A DNA stretch of 8,616 bases from Sneathiella sp. (GCA_002732675.1 NVRR01000124.1:1-8616); one strand, 5' to 3'; counted from the first letter of the stretch, positions 1-6,728 are shown. A program made the numbers and translations. The notes: generated by a model from the letters alone, not told the origin.

Positions 1-1
1 C

Positions 2-286
2 GAACGGCAGCCACATCCAACGCAAAAACCTGAGGCATTGCTGGAGCGGATTATCCTCGCCTCGTCAAATCCGGGGGACAGATTGCTGGATCCGTTTTTG
101 GGGAGCGGGACAACGGCGCGCGTTGCGCAAGTGACCGCTCGCCGGGCGACCGGCATTGAAATCAACCCGGACTATATTGAGATGGCTAAAGCCCGGCTCG
201 CCGAGCCCTTCACGGGCTTCGATAGTATCGATCCACGGCGGGAGCGGACATCGCGTGACCTTCCAAAAGCAACGGCGAAAAGTTGA
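2..286 (+). CDS. Site-specific DNA methyltransferase, C-terminal part (5' end outside window)
   Basis: The frame is open from the left edge to a TGA at 284-286, giving about 94 visible residues of a SAM-dependent DNA methyltransferase. Near its start is HPTQKP (motif X region), followed some 25 residues later by DPFLGSGTT (motif I, the SAM-binding loop) and then [16 protein letters not shown], where the acidic residue would contact the SAM ribose. Having motifs X and I at the C-terminal end is the beta-class order, used by adenine-N6 and cytosine-N4 enzymes; the catalytic DPPY-type motif should lie upstream, outside the window. The chain ends about 30 residues after the last motif, with a polar tail. 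It therefore lacks the long C-terminal extension found in CcrM, the alphaproteobacterial cell-cycle methyltransferase, so I do not call it CcrM. No restriction gene is visible on its 3' side. The family call is secure; the target base and site are unknown. Confidence 0.9.
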   Translation, partial: ERQPHPTQKPEALLERIILASSNPGDRLLDPFLGSGTTARVAQVTARRATGIEINPDYIEMAKARLAEPFTGFDSIDPRRERTSRDLPKATAKS

Positions 287-297
287 GTTCGGATAGC

Positions 298-1536
298 ATG
301 CGCGTTTTGTTTCTACACAATAACTTTCCGGCGCAATACCGGCATGTCGCCCGAACGCTAGCCGCAAAAAAAGGCAACAAGGTCGTGTTTGCGTCCCATC
401 GAGTGGGCGCAAAAATACCCGGTGTCGTCAACGTTCAATATAAACCACATCGGGATGGCAAGCCTGAGACCCATCACTATCTGCGACCGCTGGAAACCGC
501 CGTGATTAATGGTCAGTCGGTCTTTCGGTTGTGCCTTGATCTCAAAAAGAAGGGTTTTGAGCCTGATATCATCTGCTCACATTCCGGCTGGGGCAATGGC
601 CTCTATGCCAAGGACGCCTTTCCCAATGCCAAATTGCTCAGCTATTTCGAATGGTACTACCATGCCCACGGATCGGATGCGGATTTTCTGGAGCCGGATA
701 AAATTCGGTTTGACGATGAGGGGCGCATCCGCACCAAAAACACGCCCCTGCTGATGGATCTTGCCGCCTGCGACTGGGGGCAGACACCCACAAAATTTCA
801 ACTGAGCCAGATACCGCCGGTCTTTCATTCGAAAATTTCCGAGCTTCATGATGGCGTCGATACAGATTTCTTTAAACCGAACCCGAAAGTCCCCCGGAAA
901 ATCGGTAATCTCGATTTTTCTGGCGCAAAGGAAATCCTCACCTATGCGACACGTGGCATGGAGCCGTATCGTGGGTTTCCAGAGTTTATGCGCGCCGCGG
1001 CAAAGCTGATGAAAAAGCGCCCGAACCTGCATGTGGTGGTGGTCGGCGAAGATCGGGTTGCCTATGGCAAGAAGCTTCCAATCGGCGAAAGCTGGGGCAA
1101 ACGCATGGTTGCCGAATTAAAGCCTGACCCTAAGCGCCTGCATTTCACCGGCCTTTTATCTTATGCGGATTATCTGAAAGTCCTGCAAATGTCGACGGTA
1201 CAGGCATATCTGACGGTGCCGTTTGTGCTTAGCTGGTCATTGATCGAAAGCCTGGCGTGCGGGGCGCTGATTGTCGCCTCCGATACCGCGCCGGTGAGGG
1301 AGGTCATTGAGCATGACCACAATGGATTCCTCGCGGACTTTTTTGATACAGATGCCTTCGCCGCGCAAATCGAGTTTGCACTCGATACAGAAAGCGACCT
1401 TGACTATATCCGCGATAACGCCCGACAGGCTGTGCTCGACCGATATGCCCTTAAAGACCTGCTGCCCCGACAGCTGAGGCTTATAGACGACATCGCCACC
1501 GGCCGTATTCCGCCAAAAGAAGGGCCAGCGAAATAG
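298..1536 (+). CDS. Glycosyltransferase family 4 (GT-B fold)
   Basis: This 412-residue protein probably transfers a sugar from a nucleotide donor to a surface glycan at the cytoplasmic face of the inner membrane. The N-terminal half (about 1-190) has the Glyco_trans_4_3-type sequence, with MRVLFLHNNFPAQYRHVA at the start and CSHSGWGNGLYAKDAFPNAK near 93-112. The C-terminal half (about 210-385) is a Glycos_transf_1 domain with VVVVGED (246-252) and a donor-site segment running from S312 through ESLACG (317-322) to PVREVI, with acidic residues E317 and E335. No signal peptide or membrane helix is visible. I chose the ATG at 298 because the family sequence begins there; a TTG at 283, overlapping the methyltransferase stop, would add five residues but has no good ribosome site. 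It lies 82 bp upstream of the proposed gmhA start, so a role in LPS core or another surface glycan is likely. Donor and acceptor cannot be read from sequence. Confidence 0.9.
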   Translation: MRVLFLHNNFPAQYRHVARTLAAKKGNKVVFASHRVGAKIPGVVNVQYKPHRDGKPETHHYLRPLETAVINGQSVFRLCLDLKKKGFEPDIICSHSGWGNGLYAKDAFPNAKLLSYFEWYYHAHGSDADFLEPDKIRFDDEGRIRTKNTPLLMDLAACDWGQTPTKFQLSQIPPVFHSKISELHDGVDTDFFKPNPKVPRKIGNLDFSGAKEILTYATRGMEPYRGFPEFMRAAAKLMKKRPNLHVVVVGEDRVAYGKKLPIGESWGKRMVAELKPDPKRLHFTGLLSYADYLKVLQMSTVQAYLTVPFVLSWSLIESLACGALIVASDTAPVREVIEHDHNGFLADFFDTDAFAAQIEFALDTESDLDYIRDNARQAVLDRYALKDLLPRQLRLIDDIATGRIPPKEGPAK

Positions 1537-1549
1537 GGCCTCACAATAC

Positions 1550-1579
1550 TCGGCATTGCGGGGCGGGGCGGTTTATACT
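1550..1579 (+). promoter_or_regulatory. Possible promoter ahead of gmhA
   Basis: A TATACT hexamer at 1574-1579 matches five of six bases of the sigma-70 -10 consensus. The -35 position at 18-bp spacing (TCGGCA, 1550-1555) is poor. Transcription would start near 1586, about 33 bases before the proposed gmhA TTG start at 1619. This would give the heptose genes a start of their own inside the gap after the glycosyltransferase. It is weak evidence from sequence match alone. Confidence 0.22.
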
Positions 1580-1618
1580 ATTACGACTGAAGACAATCAT
1601 TCTGCGCGTGAGGCTTTT

Positions 1619-2197
1619 TTGGATCCGTTAGAGTATTTTAACAGCGAACTAGACGATCACGCGGCAGTTCTGGCGAGAACCCATGCTGATCTGGCCGCGC
1701 CGTTTCAGAACATGTTGCGCCTGTGGGTAACGGCCATTCAAAATGGCCATAAAATCCTGTTTTTTGGCAATGGTGGCAGTGCGGCGGATGCCCAGCACCT
1801 CTCCGCCGAGCTTGTCGTCCGCTTTATTAATGATCGCAAGCCCATCCCCGCCATTGCGCTCAATACCGATACATCCGCGCTGACCGCTGGCGCCAACGAT
1901 CTGGGCTATGAACAGGTTTTTGCGCGGCAAATTGACGCTTTGGGTCAGCCCGGTGATATCGCCGTTGGCTTTTCTACCTCCGGCACCAGCCCAAATATCA
2001 TCGCAGCCCTTGAAATGGCCCGGCAAAAGGGTCTTGTGCCCACGGCCTTTACCGGACGCGATGGCGGCAGGATGCCGGACCTCACCGATGCCTGCCTGAT
2101 CATTCCGGCACAATCGACGCGGCGCATACAGGAAATGCATATCACACTTGGTCATATGCTCTGCGGCGCCCTTGAACAATCGTTGAAACTGGTCTGA
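1619..2197 (+). CDS. gmhA: Phosphoheptose isomerase (sedoheptulose-7-phosphate isomerase)
   Basis: GmhA converts D-sedoheptulose 7-phosphate to D-glycero-D-manno-heptose 7-phosphate, the first step of the LPS heptose pathway, in the cytosol. It is a SIS-fold protein: FFGNGGSAADAQHLSAE (48-64) and STSGTSPN (119-126) form the sugar-phosphate pocket. The zinc ligands known from E. coli GmhA (H61, E65, Q172, H180) align with H60, E64, Q171 and H179 here, the last two in RIQEMHITLGH. There is no ATG near the expected start. I chose TTG 1619, with GAGG at 1610-1613 five bases upstream. This gives exactly 192 residues, the length of the E. coli enzyme, and the MDPLEYF beginning suits alphaproteobacterial homologues. 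An earlier TTG at 1556 would add 21 residues without a good ribosome site. The stop lies seven bases before hldE, so the two are probably co-transcribed. Function is very sure; the start is fairly sure. Confidence 0.95.
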   Translation: MDPLEYFNSELDDHAAVLARTHADLAAPFQNMLRLWVTAIQNGHKILFFGNGGSAADAQHLSAELVVRFINDRKPIPAIALNTDTSALTAGANDLGYEQVFARQIDALGQPGDIAVGFSTSGTSPNIIAALEMARQKGLVPTAFTGRDGGRMPDLTDACLIIPAQSTRRIQEMHITLGHMLCGALEQSLKLV

Positions 2198-2204
2198 GAC
2201 GCCT

Positions 2205-3695
2205 ATGCAAAACCGCTCCTCCCTTCTGAAAGCCCTTGAAAAATTTGACCAAACAGAGGTTCTTGTCATTGGCGATGTGATGCTGGATCGCTTTGTCTAC
2301 GGTACCGCAGACCGTATTTCGCCCGAAGCACCGATCCCCGTGCTAAATATATCCCATCAGACGCAAATGCTGGGCGGGGCGGGCAATGTCGTCCGCAATA
2401 TCGCCTCCCTCGGCGGGCGGGCGCGACTGGTTTCCGTGGTCGGCGACGATGCGGAAGGGCGAGAAATCGAAGACATTTTAAACAAACAATCGAGCCTTGA
2501 GCCTCATTTAGTGCGTTCAGTCGGTCGACCGACCACAATCAAGACGCGGTTCGTCGCCGACGGCCAGCAGCTTCTTCGAAGCGACCACGAGGCGACCCAT
2601 GCGCTGCAGCCGCAAACCGCAAAAAAGCTGCTCGGTGCCTATGTAGCCGCGCTGAAAACGGCAGATATCGTTGTTCTGTCCGACTATGCCAAGGGCGTGC
2701 TATCCGATACGGTTCTCAACAAAGCCATTGCCCTTGCCAATGCCAAGGGCATCCCTATCATTGCTGACCCGAAATCAGAGGAATTCGGCCGTTACGCCGG
2801 GGTCACTCTGCTGACCCCCAACCGAAAAGAGATGATTGCGGCAAGCCGACTGCCTTGCGGCAGTAACGCAGAAGTCGCCGCCGCCGCCGCACAAACCCTT
2901 AAAGAAACAGGCTTGCAGGCCCTGCTTGTGACCCGCTCAGAAGCGGGAATGAGCCTGATCACCACGACAGAGGCGCATCATATCGCTGCAGAGGCGCTGG
3001 AGGTTTTCGATGTCTCCGGTGCCGGGGACAGTGTGATTGCCAGCCTCGCGCTCGCCCATGCGTCCGGCGCATCACTTGTTGAGGCCGCGTATCTCGCCAA
3101 TCTTGCGGGCAGTATTGCGGTTTCAAAGTCGGGGACCGCCGCCGTCACGCGGGACGAGCTTTTGGCCGCCTTGCATAGCGCTGAAATCCACGGGCTCGAT
3201 CATAAAATTACCAGTCTTGATGCGGCGCTGGAACGGGTGAGCAATTGGCGCAGCCGCGGGCTCACCGTCGGATTTACCAATGGCTGTTTCGATCTGGTGC
3301 ATCCGGGCCATATTTCCTTGATGAGCCAAGCCCGCGCCGAGTGCGACCGACTAATTGTCGGGCTCAACACCGATGACAGTATTAAGCGCCTGAAAGGCCC
3401 AGACCGTCCAGTCACCGGAGAAAATTCCCGCGCTATTGTCCTCGCCAGCCTCAGTGACGTTGATCTGGTGGTACCGTTTGCCGAAGATACGCCGCTCAAA
3501 CTGATCGAAGCGATCAAACCCGATGTGCTGACAAAAGGTGCCGATTACACGATCGATACGGTTGTCGGCGCCGATATCGTCCGGGCGTATGGCGGACGGG
3601 TGCATCTGGCGGAGCTGAAAGAAGGCTTCAGCACCACGGGCACGATCCAGCGATTGCTGAAACAAAGCGACGGAAATGAGGTCGGAAATGGATAA
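2205..3695 (+). CDS. hldE: Bifunctional heptose-7-phosphate kinase / heptose-1-phosphate adenylyltransferase
   Basis: HldE works twice in the ADP-heptose pathway. Its kinase domain phosphorylates heptose 7-phosphate at C1, and after dephosphorylation its second domain transfers AMP from ATP to heptose 1-phosphate. Residues 1 to about 320 are a PfkB/ribokinase domain, with the GDVMLDRF substrate segment (23-30), the glycine-rich LGGAGNVVRNIASLGG (56-71), and GAGD (272-275), where D275 is the expected catalytic base. Residues about 350-485 are a nucleotidyltransferase domain, with GFTNGCFDLVHPGH containing the HxGH motif (366-369) and a GFSTTGTI loop near 474-481. At 496 residues it is slightly longer than E. 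coli HldE (477). Both active sites look intact. The ATG at 2205 follows the gmhA stop by seven bases with only a weak ribosome site, which suggests translational coupling. The 3' end overlaps the start of hldD. Confidence 0.97.
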   Translation: MQNRSSLLKALEKFDQTEVLVIGDVMLDRFVYGTADRISPEAPIPVLNISHQTQMLGGAGNVVRNIASLGGRARLVSVVGDDAEGREIEDILNKQSSLEPHLVRSVGRPTTIKTRFVADGQQLLRSDHEATHALQPQTAKKLLGAYVAALKTADIVVLSDYAKGVLSDTVLNKAIALANAKGIPIIADPKSEEFGRYAGVTLLTPNRKEMIAASRLPCGSNAEVAAAAAQTLKETGLQALLVTRSEAGMSLITTTEAHHIAAEALEVFDVSGAGDSVIASLALAHASGASLVEAAYLANLAGSIAVSKSGTAAVTRDELLAALHSAEIHGLDHKITSLDAALERVSNWRSRGLTVGFTNGCFDLVHPGHISLMSQARAECDRLIVGLNTDDSIKRLKGPDRPVTGENSRAIVLASLSDVDLVVPFAEDTPLKLIEAIKPDVLTKGADYTIDTVVGADIVRAYGGRVHLAELKEGFSTTGTIQRLLKQSDGNEVGNG

Positions 3696-4680
3696 CGCCA
3701 TTCTTGTCACCGGCGGCGCCGGCTTTATCGGCTCCAATATCGTGGCGGAACTATCGGAGCAAGGGAAGTCGGTCGTGGTTTGCGACTGGCTGGAAGACGG
3801 CGAGAAATGGCAGAACCTCGCAAAACATGTCGTTTCCGACTTTATTGACCCCGATGATCTGGAATTTTGGCTACAGGACAAAGGCAATTGCATTGAGGCC
3901 ATTGTCCATATGGGCGCTATTTCCGCAACAACGGAAACCAACGGCGATTTGATCCTGCATCGAAATTTTCGGCCAACATTAATGCTGTGGAACTGGGCGA
4001 CAGAGACGCAAACGCCGTTTATCTACGCCTCTTCTGCGGCCACATATGGCGATGGCAGCGGCGGATTTGATGATAATGAACAGGAAGCGGCGCTCAAAAA
4101 CCTCCATCCGCTTAATCTATATGGTTGGAGCAAACATGCCTTCGACAAGCGCCTAGCCCGCGAGTTGACCTATGGCGCCATGACGCCGCCGCAATGGGCG
4201 GGGCTCAAGTTTTTCAACGTTTACGGCCCCAATGAATACCATAAAGGCGCGATGAAGAGCGTGATCGCCCAATGCTATCCGAAAGTCGCGGCGGGCGAGG
4301 GCGTGACCCTGTTCAAATCCCACAACCCCGACTATGAGGACGGCGGCCAGCTTCGCGATTTCGTCTATGTCAAAGATTGCGTCGATGTCGTCCTGTGGTT
4401 ACTCGATAACCCGCAGGTTTCGGGCCTTTTCAACCTTGGCACCGGCAAAGCCCGCAGCTTCAAAGACCTGGCCACCGCCGTTTTCACAGCCACAGGCCAG
4501 CCCGAAAAAATCTCATATATCGACACCCCGATCGAAATCCGCGACAAATACCAGTATTTCACCGAAGCCAACATGCAGAAACTCCGCAGCCAAGGCTACG
4601 GCGGCAATTTCCGGAGTTTAGAAGATGGTATTGCGGATTATGTGACCGAATATCTCGCGAAAGATGATCCTTATCGGTGA
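3688..4680 (+). CDS. hldD: ADP-L-glycero-D-manno-heptose 6-epimerase
   Basis: HldD inverts C6 of ADP-D-glycero-D-manno-heptose, giving the L,D form that heptosyltransferases add to the LPS inner core. It is an extended short-chain dehydrogenase/reductase with tightly bound NADP. The Rossmann motif GGAGFIG is at 9-15. The catalytic set known from E. coli (S116, Y140, K144, K178) corresponds to S116 in ASSAATYG, Y145 and K149 in YGWSKHAFD, and K186 in YGPNEYHKGAMKS. It has 330 residues against 310 in E. coli. I chose the ATG at 3688, which has TGAGG at 3677-3681 six bases upstream and places the Rossmann strand immediately after the start. An in-frame ATG at 3676 adds four residues but would consume that ribosome site. 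The start overlaps the hldE stop by eight bases, so translation is probably coupled. It is the last gene of the + strand block; I see no convincing terminator after it. Confidence 0.96.
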   Translation: MDNAILVTGGAGFIGSNIVAELSEQGKSVVVCDWLEDGEKWQNLAKHVVSDFIDPDDLEFWLQDKGNCIEAIVHMGAISATTETNGDLILHRNFRPTLMLWNWATETQTPFIYASSAATYGDGSGGFDDNEQEAALKNLHPLNLYGWSKHAFDKRLARELTYGAMTPPQWAGLKFFNVYGPNEYHKGAMKSVIAQCYPKVAAGEGVTLFKSHNPDYEDGGQLRDFVYVKDCVDVVLWLLDNPQVSGLFNLGTGKARSFKDLATAVFTATGQPEKISYIDTPIEIRDKYQYFTEANMQKLRSQGYGGNFRSLEDGIADYVTEYLAKDDPYR

Positions 4681-4831
4681 AAAAATTCTTTTCATTAGCC
4701 CTGGATAGATTTTCTCGCGATTCGAAAATGTATTTTAAAACATATACTTATGTAACACGTTGATTCAAAACATATTTTTAAAAATCCGCTTGATTTATAC
4801 ACAAAATATGTTTATTTGTGGGTAGTGGCAG
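4681..4831. other. AT-rich intergenic spacer after hldD
   Basis: From the hldD stop to about 4820 the sequence is markedly AT-rich, unlike the heptose genes to its left. AAAACATAT occurs at 4737-4745 and again at 4767-4775, and a near-copy occurs inverted around 4804-4813. I see no gene, no clear hairpin-plus-T terminator and no transposase remnant here. The switch in composition right after the hldD stop is the likely left edge of the acquired segment carrying the DUF3800 gene. Confidence 0.5.
4768..4813. repeat. 11-bp perfect inverted repeat
   Basis: AAACATATTTT at 4768-4778 is the exact reverse complement of AAAATATGTTT at 4803-4813, separated by 24 bases. It is all in AT-rich DNA, where such matches arise more easily by chance. 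It could be a protein-binding dyad, a cruciform-forming element or an end of a lost mobile element. No T-run or GC stem supports a terminator. Confidence 0.45.
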
Positions 4832-4906
4832 TCAGGCGCCGGAACAACCCAGAGCATCCGCAAGGTTGCAGGCGATCTTCGCAATCATGGGCCGGGGGGC
4901 TGCCAT
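4832..4906 (-). CDS. Possible 24-residue small ORF coupled to the DUF3800 gene
   Basis: On the - strand the DUF3800 stop and an ATG share one base (TAATG), the arrangement often seen in translationally coupled genes. The ORF runs 24 codons to a TGA at 4834-4832. The predicted peptide starts MAAPRPMIAKIACNL; it has two cysteines and a mainly hydrophobic, possibly helical centre. The stretch is GC-rich, unlike the AT-rich DUF3800 gene it abuts. That contrast argues either for a separate origin or for a chance ORF in a fragment of former host DNA. I do not recognise the peptide. No ribosome site of its own is evident. Confidence 0.15.
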   Translation of the reverse strand: MAAPRPMIAKIACNLADALGCSGA

Positions 4907-5703
4907 TAATTTTTGAATTTCCCCACCGTTTCTATCTGCTCTTCTGACAAATCCATGTCCTCTACTCGCGGAATAATTTTTAAACCATAGCTCAAGAAAT
5001 TCTCGTTCCGATTATAGATTCTAGATTTAAGGTTTAACAAATATCTATCTTCGCAATTCCCATATCTATCTTGTTCAAACGCAGCCGCCATCGCACTTGC
5101 TCCACAATCCGCCAATTGCAGTCCTGCCACATTTGAGTGATCCAAAGCTGTAATTGCTTCAATATCAATTACTGGCCAATGAATACGTACGTCAGACCCA
5201 TATTCATTCTGTAATCTAATGAGATAGCTTCGAAAGTCTGAATAAGACATTCCACCTCTCCTTGAAAAAACAATTTTTACCCTACCGTCACCTTGCCTAA
5301 CTCTTCTTCTCTGATCCCTACAGAGCCAAGAAATTCTTTCAATTAGATATCTTGTTAAATACCAATAGAGCTGGTTTTTTTCGCTAAAGGTATTTTCAGG
5401 AATAGTTGTTTTATTCGACAAAACGCCTAAAAATCGAAGGGGTTTTTGAGATAGAGCTTGAGTTGCGGCAACTTTGTGATGGTGGTTCATATCCGTAAAG
5501 TGAATTGACCTACCTTTCTTTTCGGGTGAAAGAAGTTTTACTTCGTCCCGCCACGTAACTGCGTCCTGCTCATTTGTATACCTTAGTACACAAGCAGAAA
5601 TGACAAGCCATTTTGAGGAGCCGCCGTTGTTACCTGGTTCGCGAAACTTACGAAGCCCGTCATCACCAGATTCATCTATGTATGCTATATAGCTGTGACT
5701 CAT
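4906..5703 (-). CDS. DUF3800 domain-containing protein
   Basis: This 265-residue protein of unknown function fits the DUF3800 family in length (usually about 215-300) and in its two hallmark motifs. The first is the N-terminal acidic pair in YIDESGD (D10, E11), followed by a hydrophobic WLVISACVL strand. The second is a C-terminal QxxD in GLQLADCGAS (Q196, D199). HFTDMNHHHK (68-77) and KIVFSRRGG (143-151) are also typical positions. The conserved acidic residues suggest a metal-dependent nuclease-like fold, but that is inference and no activity is established here. The gene is AT-rich with codon use unlike its neighbours, stands alone between two conserved blocks, and faces the hld genes tail to tail. 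DUF3800 genes are commonly scattered among genomes in accessory regions, which suits recent transfer. The ATG at 5703 lacks a good ribosome site. A weak promoter-like pair upstream (TTGGAT, 18 bases, TATACG on the - strand) is possible. Confidence 0.85.
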   Translation of the reverse strand: MSHSYIAYIDESGDDGLRKFREPGNNGGSSKWLVISACVLRYTNEQDAVTWRDEVKLLSPEKKGRSIHFTDMNHHHKVAATQALSQKPLRFLGVLSNKTTIPENTFSEKNQLYWYLTRYLIERISWLCRDQRRRVRQGDGRVKIVFSRRGGMSYSDFRSYLIRLQNEYGSDVRIHWPVIDIEAITALDHSNVAGLQLADCGASAMAAAFEQDRYGNCEDRYLLNLKSRIYNRNENFLSYGLKIIPRVEDMDLSEEQIETVGKFKN

Positions 5704-5773
5704 AGTTCTAAATTTACTTAAAGAAAAATCAACTTTACCGTATACATGACCAAAATACTACTATCCAAAGAAA

Positions 5774-5790
5774 CCCAGTTATAAACTTGG
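5774..5790. promoter_or_regulatory. Imperfect 17-bp dyad between the DUF3800 gene and the DUF1330 remnant
   Basis: CCCAGTT and AACTTGG flank a three-base centre (ATA) and pair in six of seven positions. The dyad lies about 70 bp upstream of the DUF3800 start and 23 bp upstream of the DUF1330 remnant, which diverges from it, so it could be an operator. It could equally be chance in AT-rich DNA. No regulator gene is adjacent. Confidence 0.2.
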
Positions 5791-5812
5791 AAAACGCACC
5801 GGAACCATCTCC

Positions 5813-5968
5813 ATGAAAGGCTACTGGATCGTCTAGGCGACTATTACGAATGCAGAGAAGTATCCGCAGTATCTGGCGGCGGATGCGATTACAGTTGAGA
5901 AATATGCCGCGAAATTGCGGCAGGCTTATGCAGAGTCCGAAGTGTTGATTTTGGAAGGCGCCGCTTAA
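5813..5968 (+). pseudogene. Decayed DUF1330 gene: early stop and missing centre
   Basis: Reading from ATG 5813, the frame gives MKGYWIV, a TAG at 5834-5836, then ATITNAEKYPQYLAADA and, after the join, LRQAYAESEVLILEGAA, ending in TAA at 5966-5968. The first part matches the N-terminus of DUF1330 proteins (KGYWI, then a PExYxxYxAA-like stretch and EKYxAK). The last part matches their C-terminus (LRQ, then ESDLxLVEG-like). Intact members have about 95 residues; this remnant has 51 codons, so some 40-45 central codons are gone, with the junction near 5912-5917. The frame is the same on both sides, so the loss is a multiple of three. With both an internal stop and a deletion it cannot make a normal protein. 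It converges with the cupin gene, whose stop is 11 bp away. DUF1330 proteins are small ferredoxin-like-fold proteins of uncertain role. Confidence 0.85.
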
Positions 5969-5979
5969 GTCCGGGGGCT

Positions 5980-6285
5980 TTAGCGGAGAAACTCTACCTC
6001 GACAAAGACGGCTTCGAAGTCGTTGCCGTTAGTGACGTTATGCTCGATGCCGAGCTCACGGAAATAGGGGATGCCGGTTTTAAGTTCCGCCGTCACCCGT
6101 TCACCGCCTGGCAAGTCAATTTCCAGAATACCGTCGAACATCGGGATCACCACATAGTCATATTGGTGCGTATGCCATCCGGTATCATCGCCGCGGGCGG
6201 CGAAGCGCCATTCGGTAACGCGGGTGCGGTCGTTGTCAATAAAGACGGTGGGTTTGGCTGTTCCGGGTATCGGGCTATCGCACAT
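5980..6285 (-). CDS. Small single-domain cupin protein
   Basis: This 101-residue protein is a single cupin barrel. Cupin motif 1 is seen as G32 followed by WHTH with H38 and H40, and motif 2 as LGIEHNVTN with G79, H82 and N86, so three histidines could hold a metal ion. The usual motif 1 glutamate is absent: the residues at its place are Y44 and V45, in QYDYVVIP. Small cupins of the HxHxYDYVV type show this pattern, some named BauB after beta-alanine degradation, but nothing nearby supports that pathway. The ATG at 6285 has a strong ribosome site, AAGGAG at 6298-6293 with seven bases of spacing. Its start overlaps the end of mmcB by 11 bases, so it is probably co-translated from the same message. 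It is the last gene of the - strand block. The substrate is unknown. Confidence 0.85.
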   Translation of the reverse strand: MCDSPIPGTAKPTVFIDNDRTRVTEWRFAARGDDTGWHTHQYDYVVIPMFDGILEIDLPGGERVTAELKTGIPYFRELGIEHNVTNGNDFEAVFVEVEFLR

Positions 6286-6727
6286 TATCTATCTCCTTCA
6301 GGGGGGTGTCGTTTGTGAAAAGCCGCCGGGCAGCGATGCGAGCAAATCTGAGAGTCACATTGCGGCGGCGGGCGGCGTTGAGTTTATAGTCGGGGGAGGG
6401 GCGGATGATTTCACCCTCATATTCGTCGGCAATAATCAGACCGACATCATCGGGCAACAGCTCCAACGGGAAGTCACGATCAACGGCGAAGTAAAAATCA
6501 TCGCAAAATTCCAGATATTCCTGCCATTTCGTGTCGCTGTGGTAATCGGCGGGGCCATTTTTGATCTCGACAATGATAATCCGGCCCTTGTTATTGATGC
6601 CCATAACGTCAACACCTCGGCGGATACGAAGGTTAACCTCGGTCATTGCCTCATAACCCAGAGAAATGAGGAGGCTTTGCGTCCCGCGGGCAAGGCGGAT
6701 GCCTTTATCAGATCGCGCATTGCTCAT
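6275..6727 (-). CDS. mmcB: MmcB family DNA repair protein (PD-(D/E)XK-like nuclease)
   Basis: This 150-residue protein resembles MmcB, an alphaproteobacterial protein linked in Caulobacter to mitomycin C resistance. The catalytic core of a PD-(D/E)XK nuclease is visible: E30, then RGVDVMGI with D40, then IIIVEIKNG with E54 and K56, and a helix around 66-75 (TKWQEYLEFC). After that come FYFAVDRDFP and GLIIADEYEGEI, which follow the family. Length is normal and the motif residues are all present. The ATG at 6727 is one base after the TGA of the upstream XRE gene, with little ribosome-site sequence, so it is likely translated by coupling. Its 3' end overlaps the cupin start. I see no alphaproteobacterial LexA box (GTTC-N7-GTTC) in the 33-bp gap ahead of the XRE gene, so any SOS control would act from further upstream. 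The exact DNA substrate is not known to me. Confidence 0.88.
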   Translation of the reverse strand: MSNARSDKGIRLARGTQSLLISLGYEAMTEVNLRIRRGVDVMGINNKGRIIIVEIKNGPADYHSDTKWQEYLEFCDDFYFAVDRDFPLELLPDDVGLIIADEYEGEIIRPSPDYKLNAARRRNVTLRFARIAARRLFTNDTPLKEIDNVR

Positions 6728-6728
6728 C

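Noticed and set aside
283..297. TTG start for the glycosyltransferase overlapping the methyltransferase stop
   Set aside because: The overlap resembles coupled genes, but there is no ribosome site and the family sequence begins at the ATG at 298.
1649..2269. A 206-codon open frame on the - strand opposite gmhA
   Set aside because: gmhA carries all its zinc ligands and SIS motifs on the + strand; the antisense product has no recognisable domain.
4822..4905. GC-rich patch as a tRNA gene or an integron attC site
   Set aside because: No cloverleaf with a T-arm can be drawn, and the GTTRRRY/RYYYAAC core pair of attC is absent.
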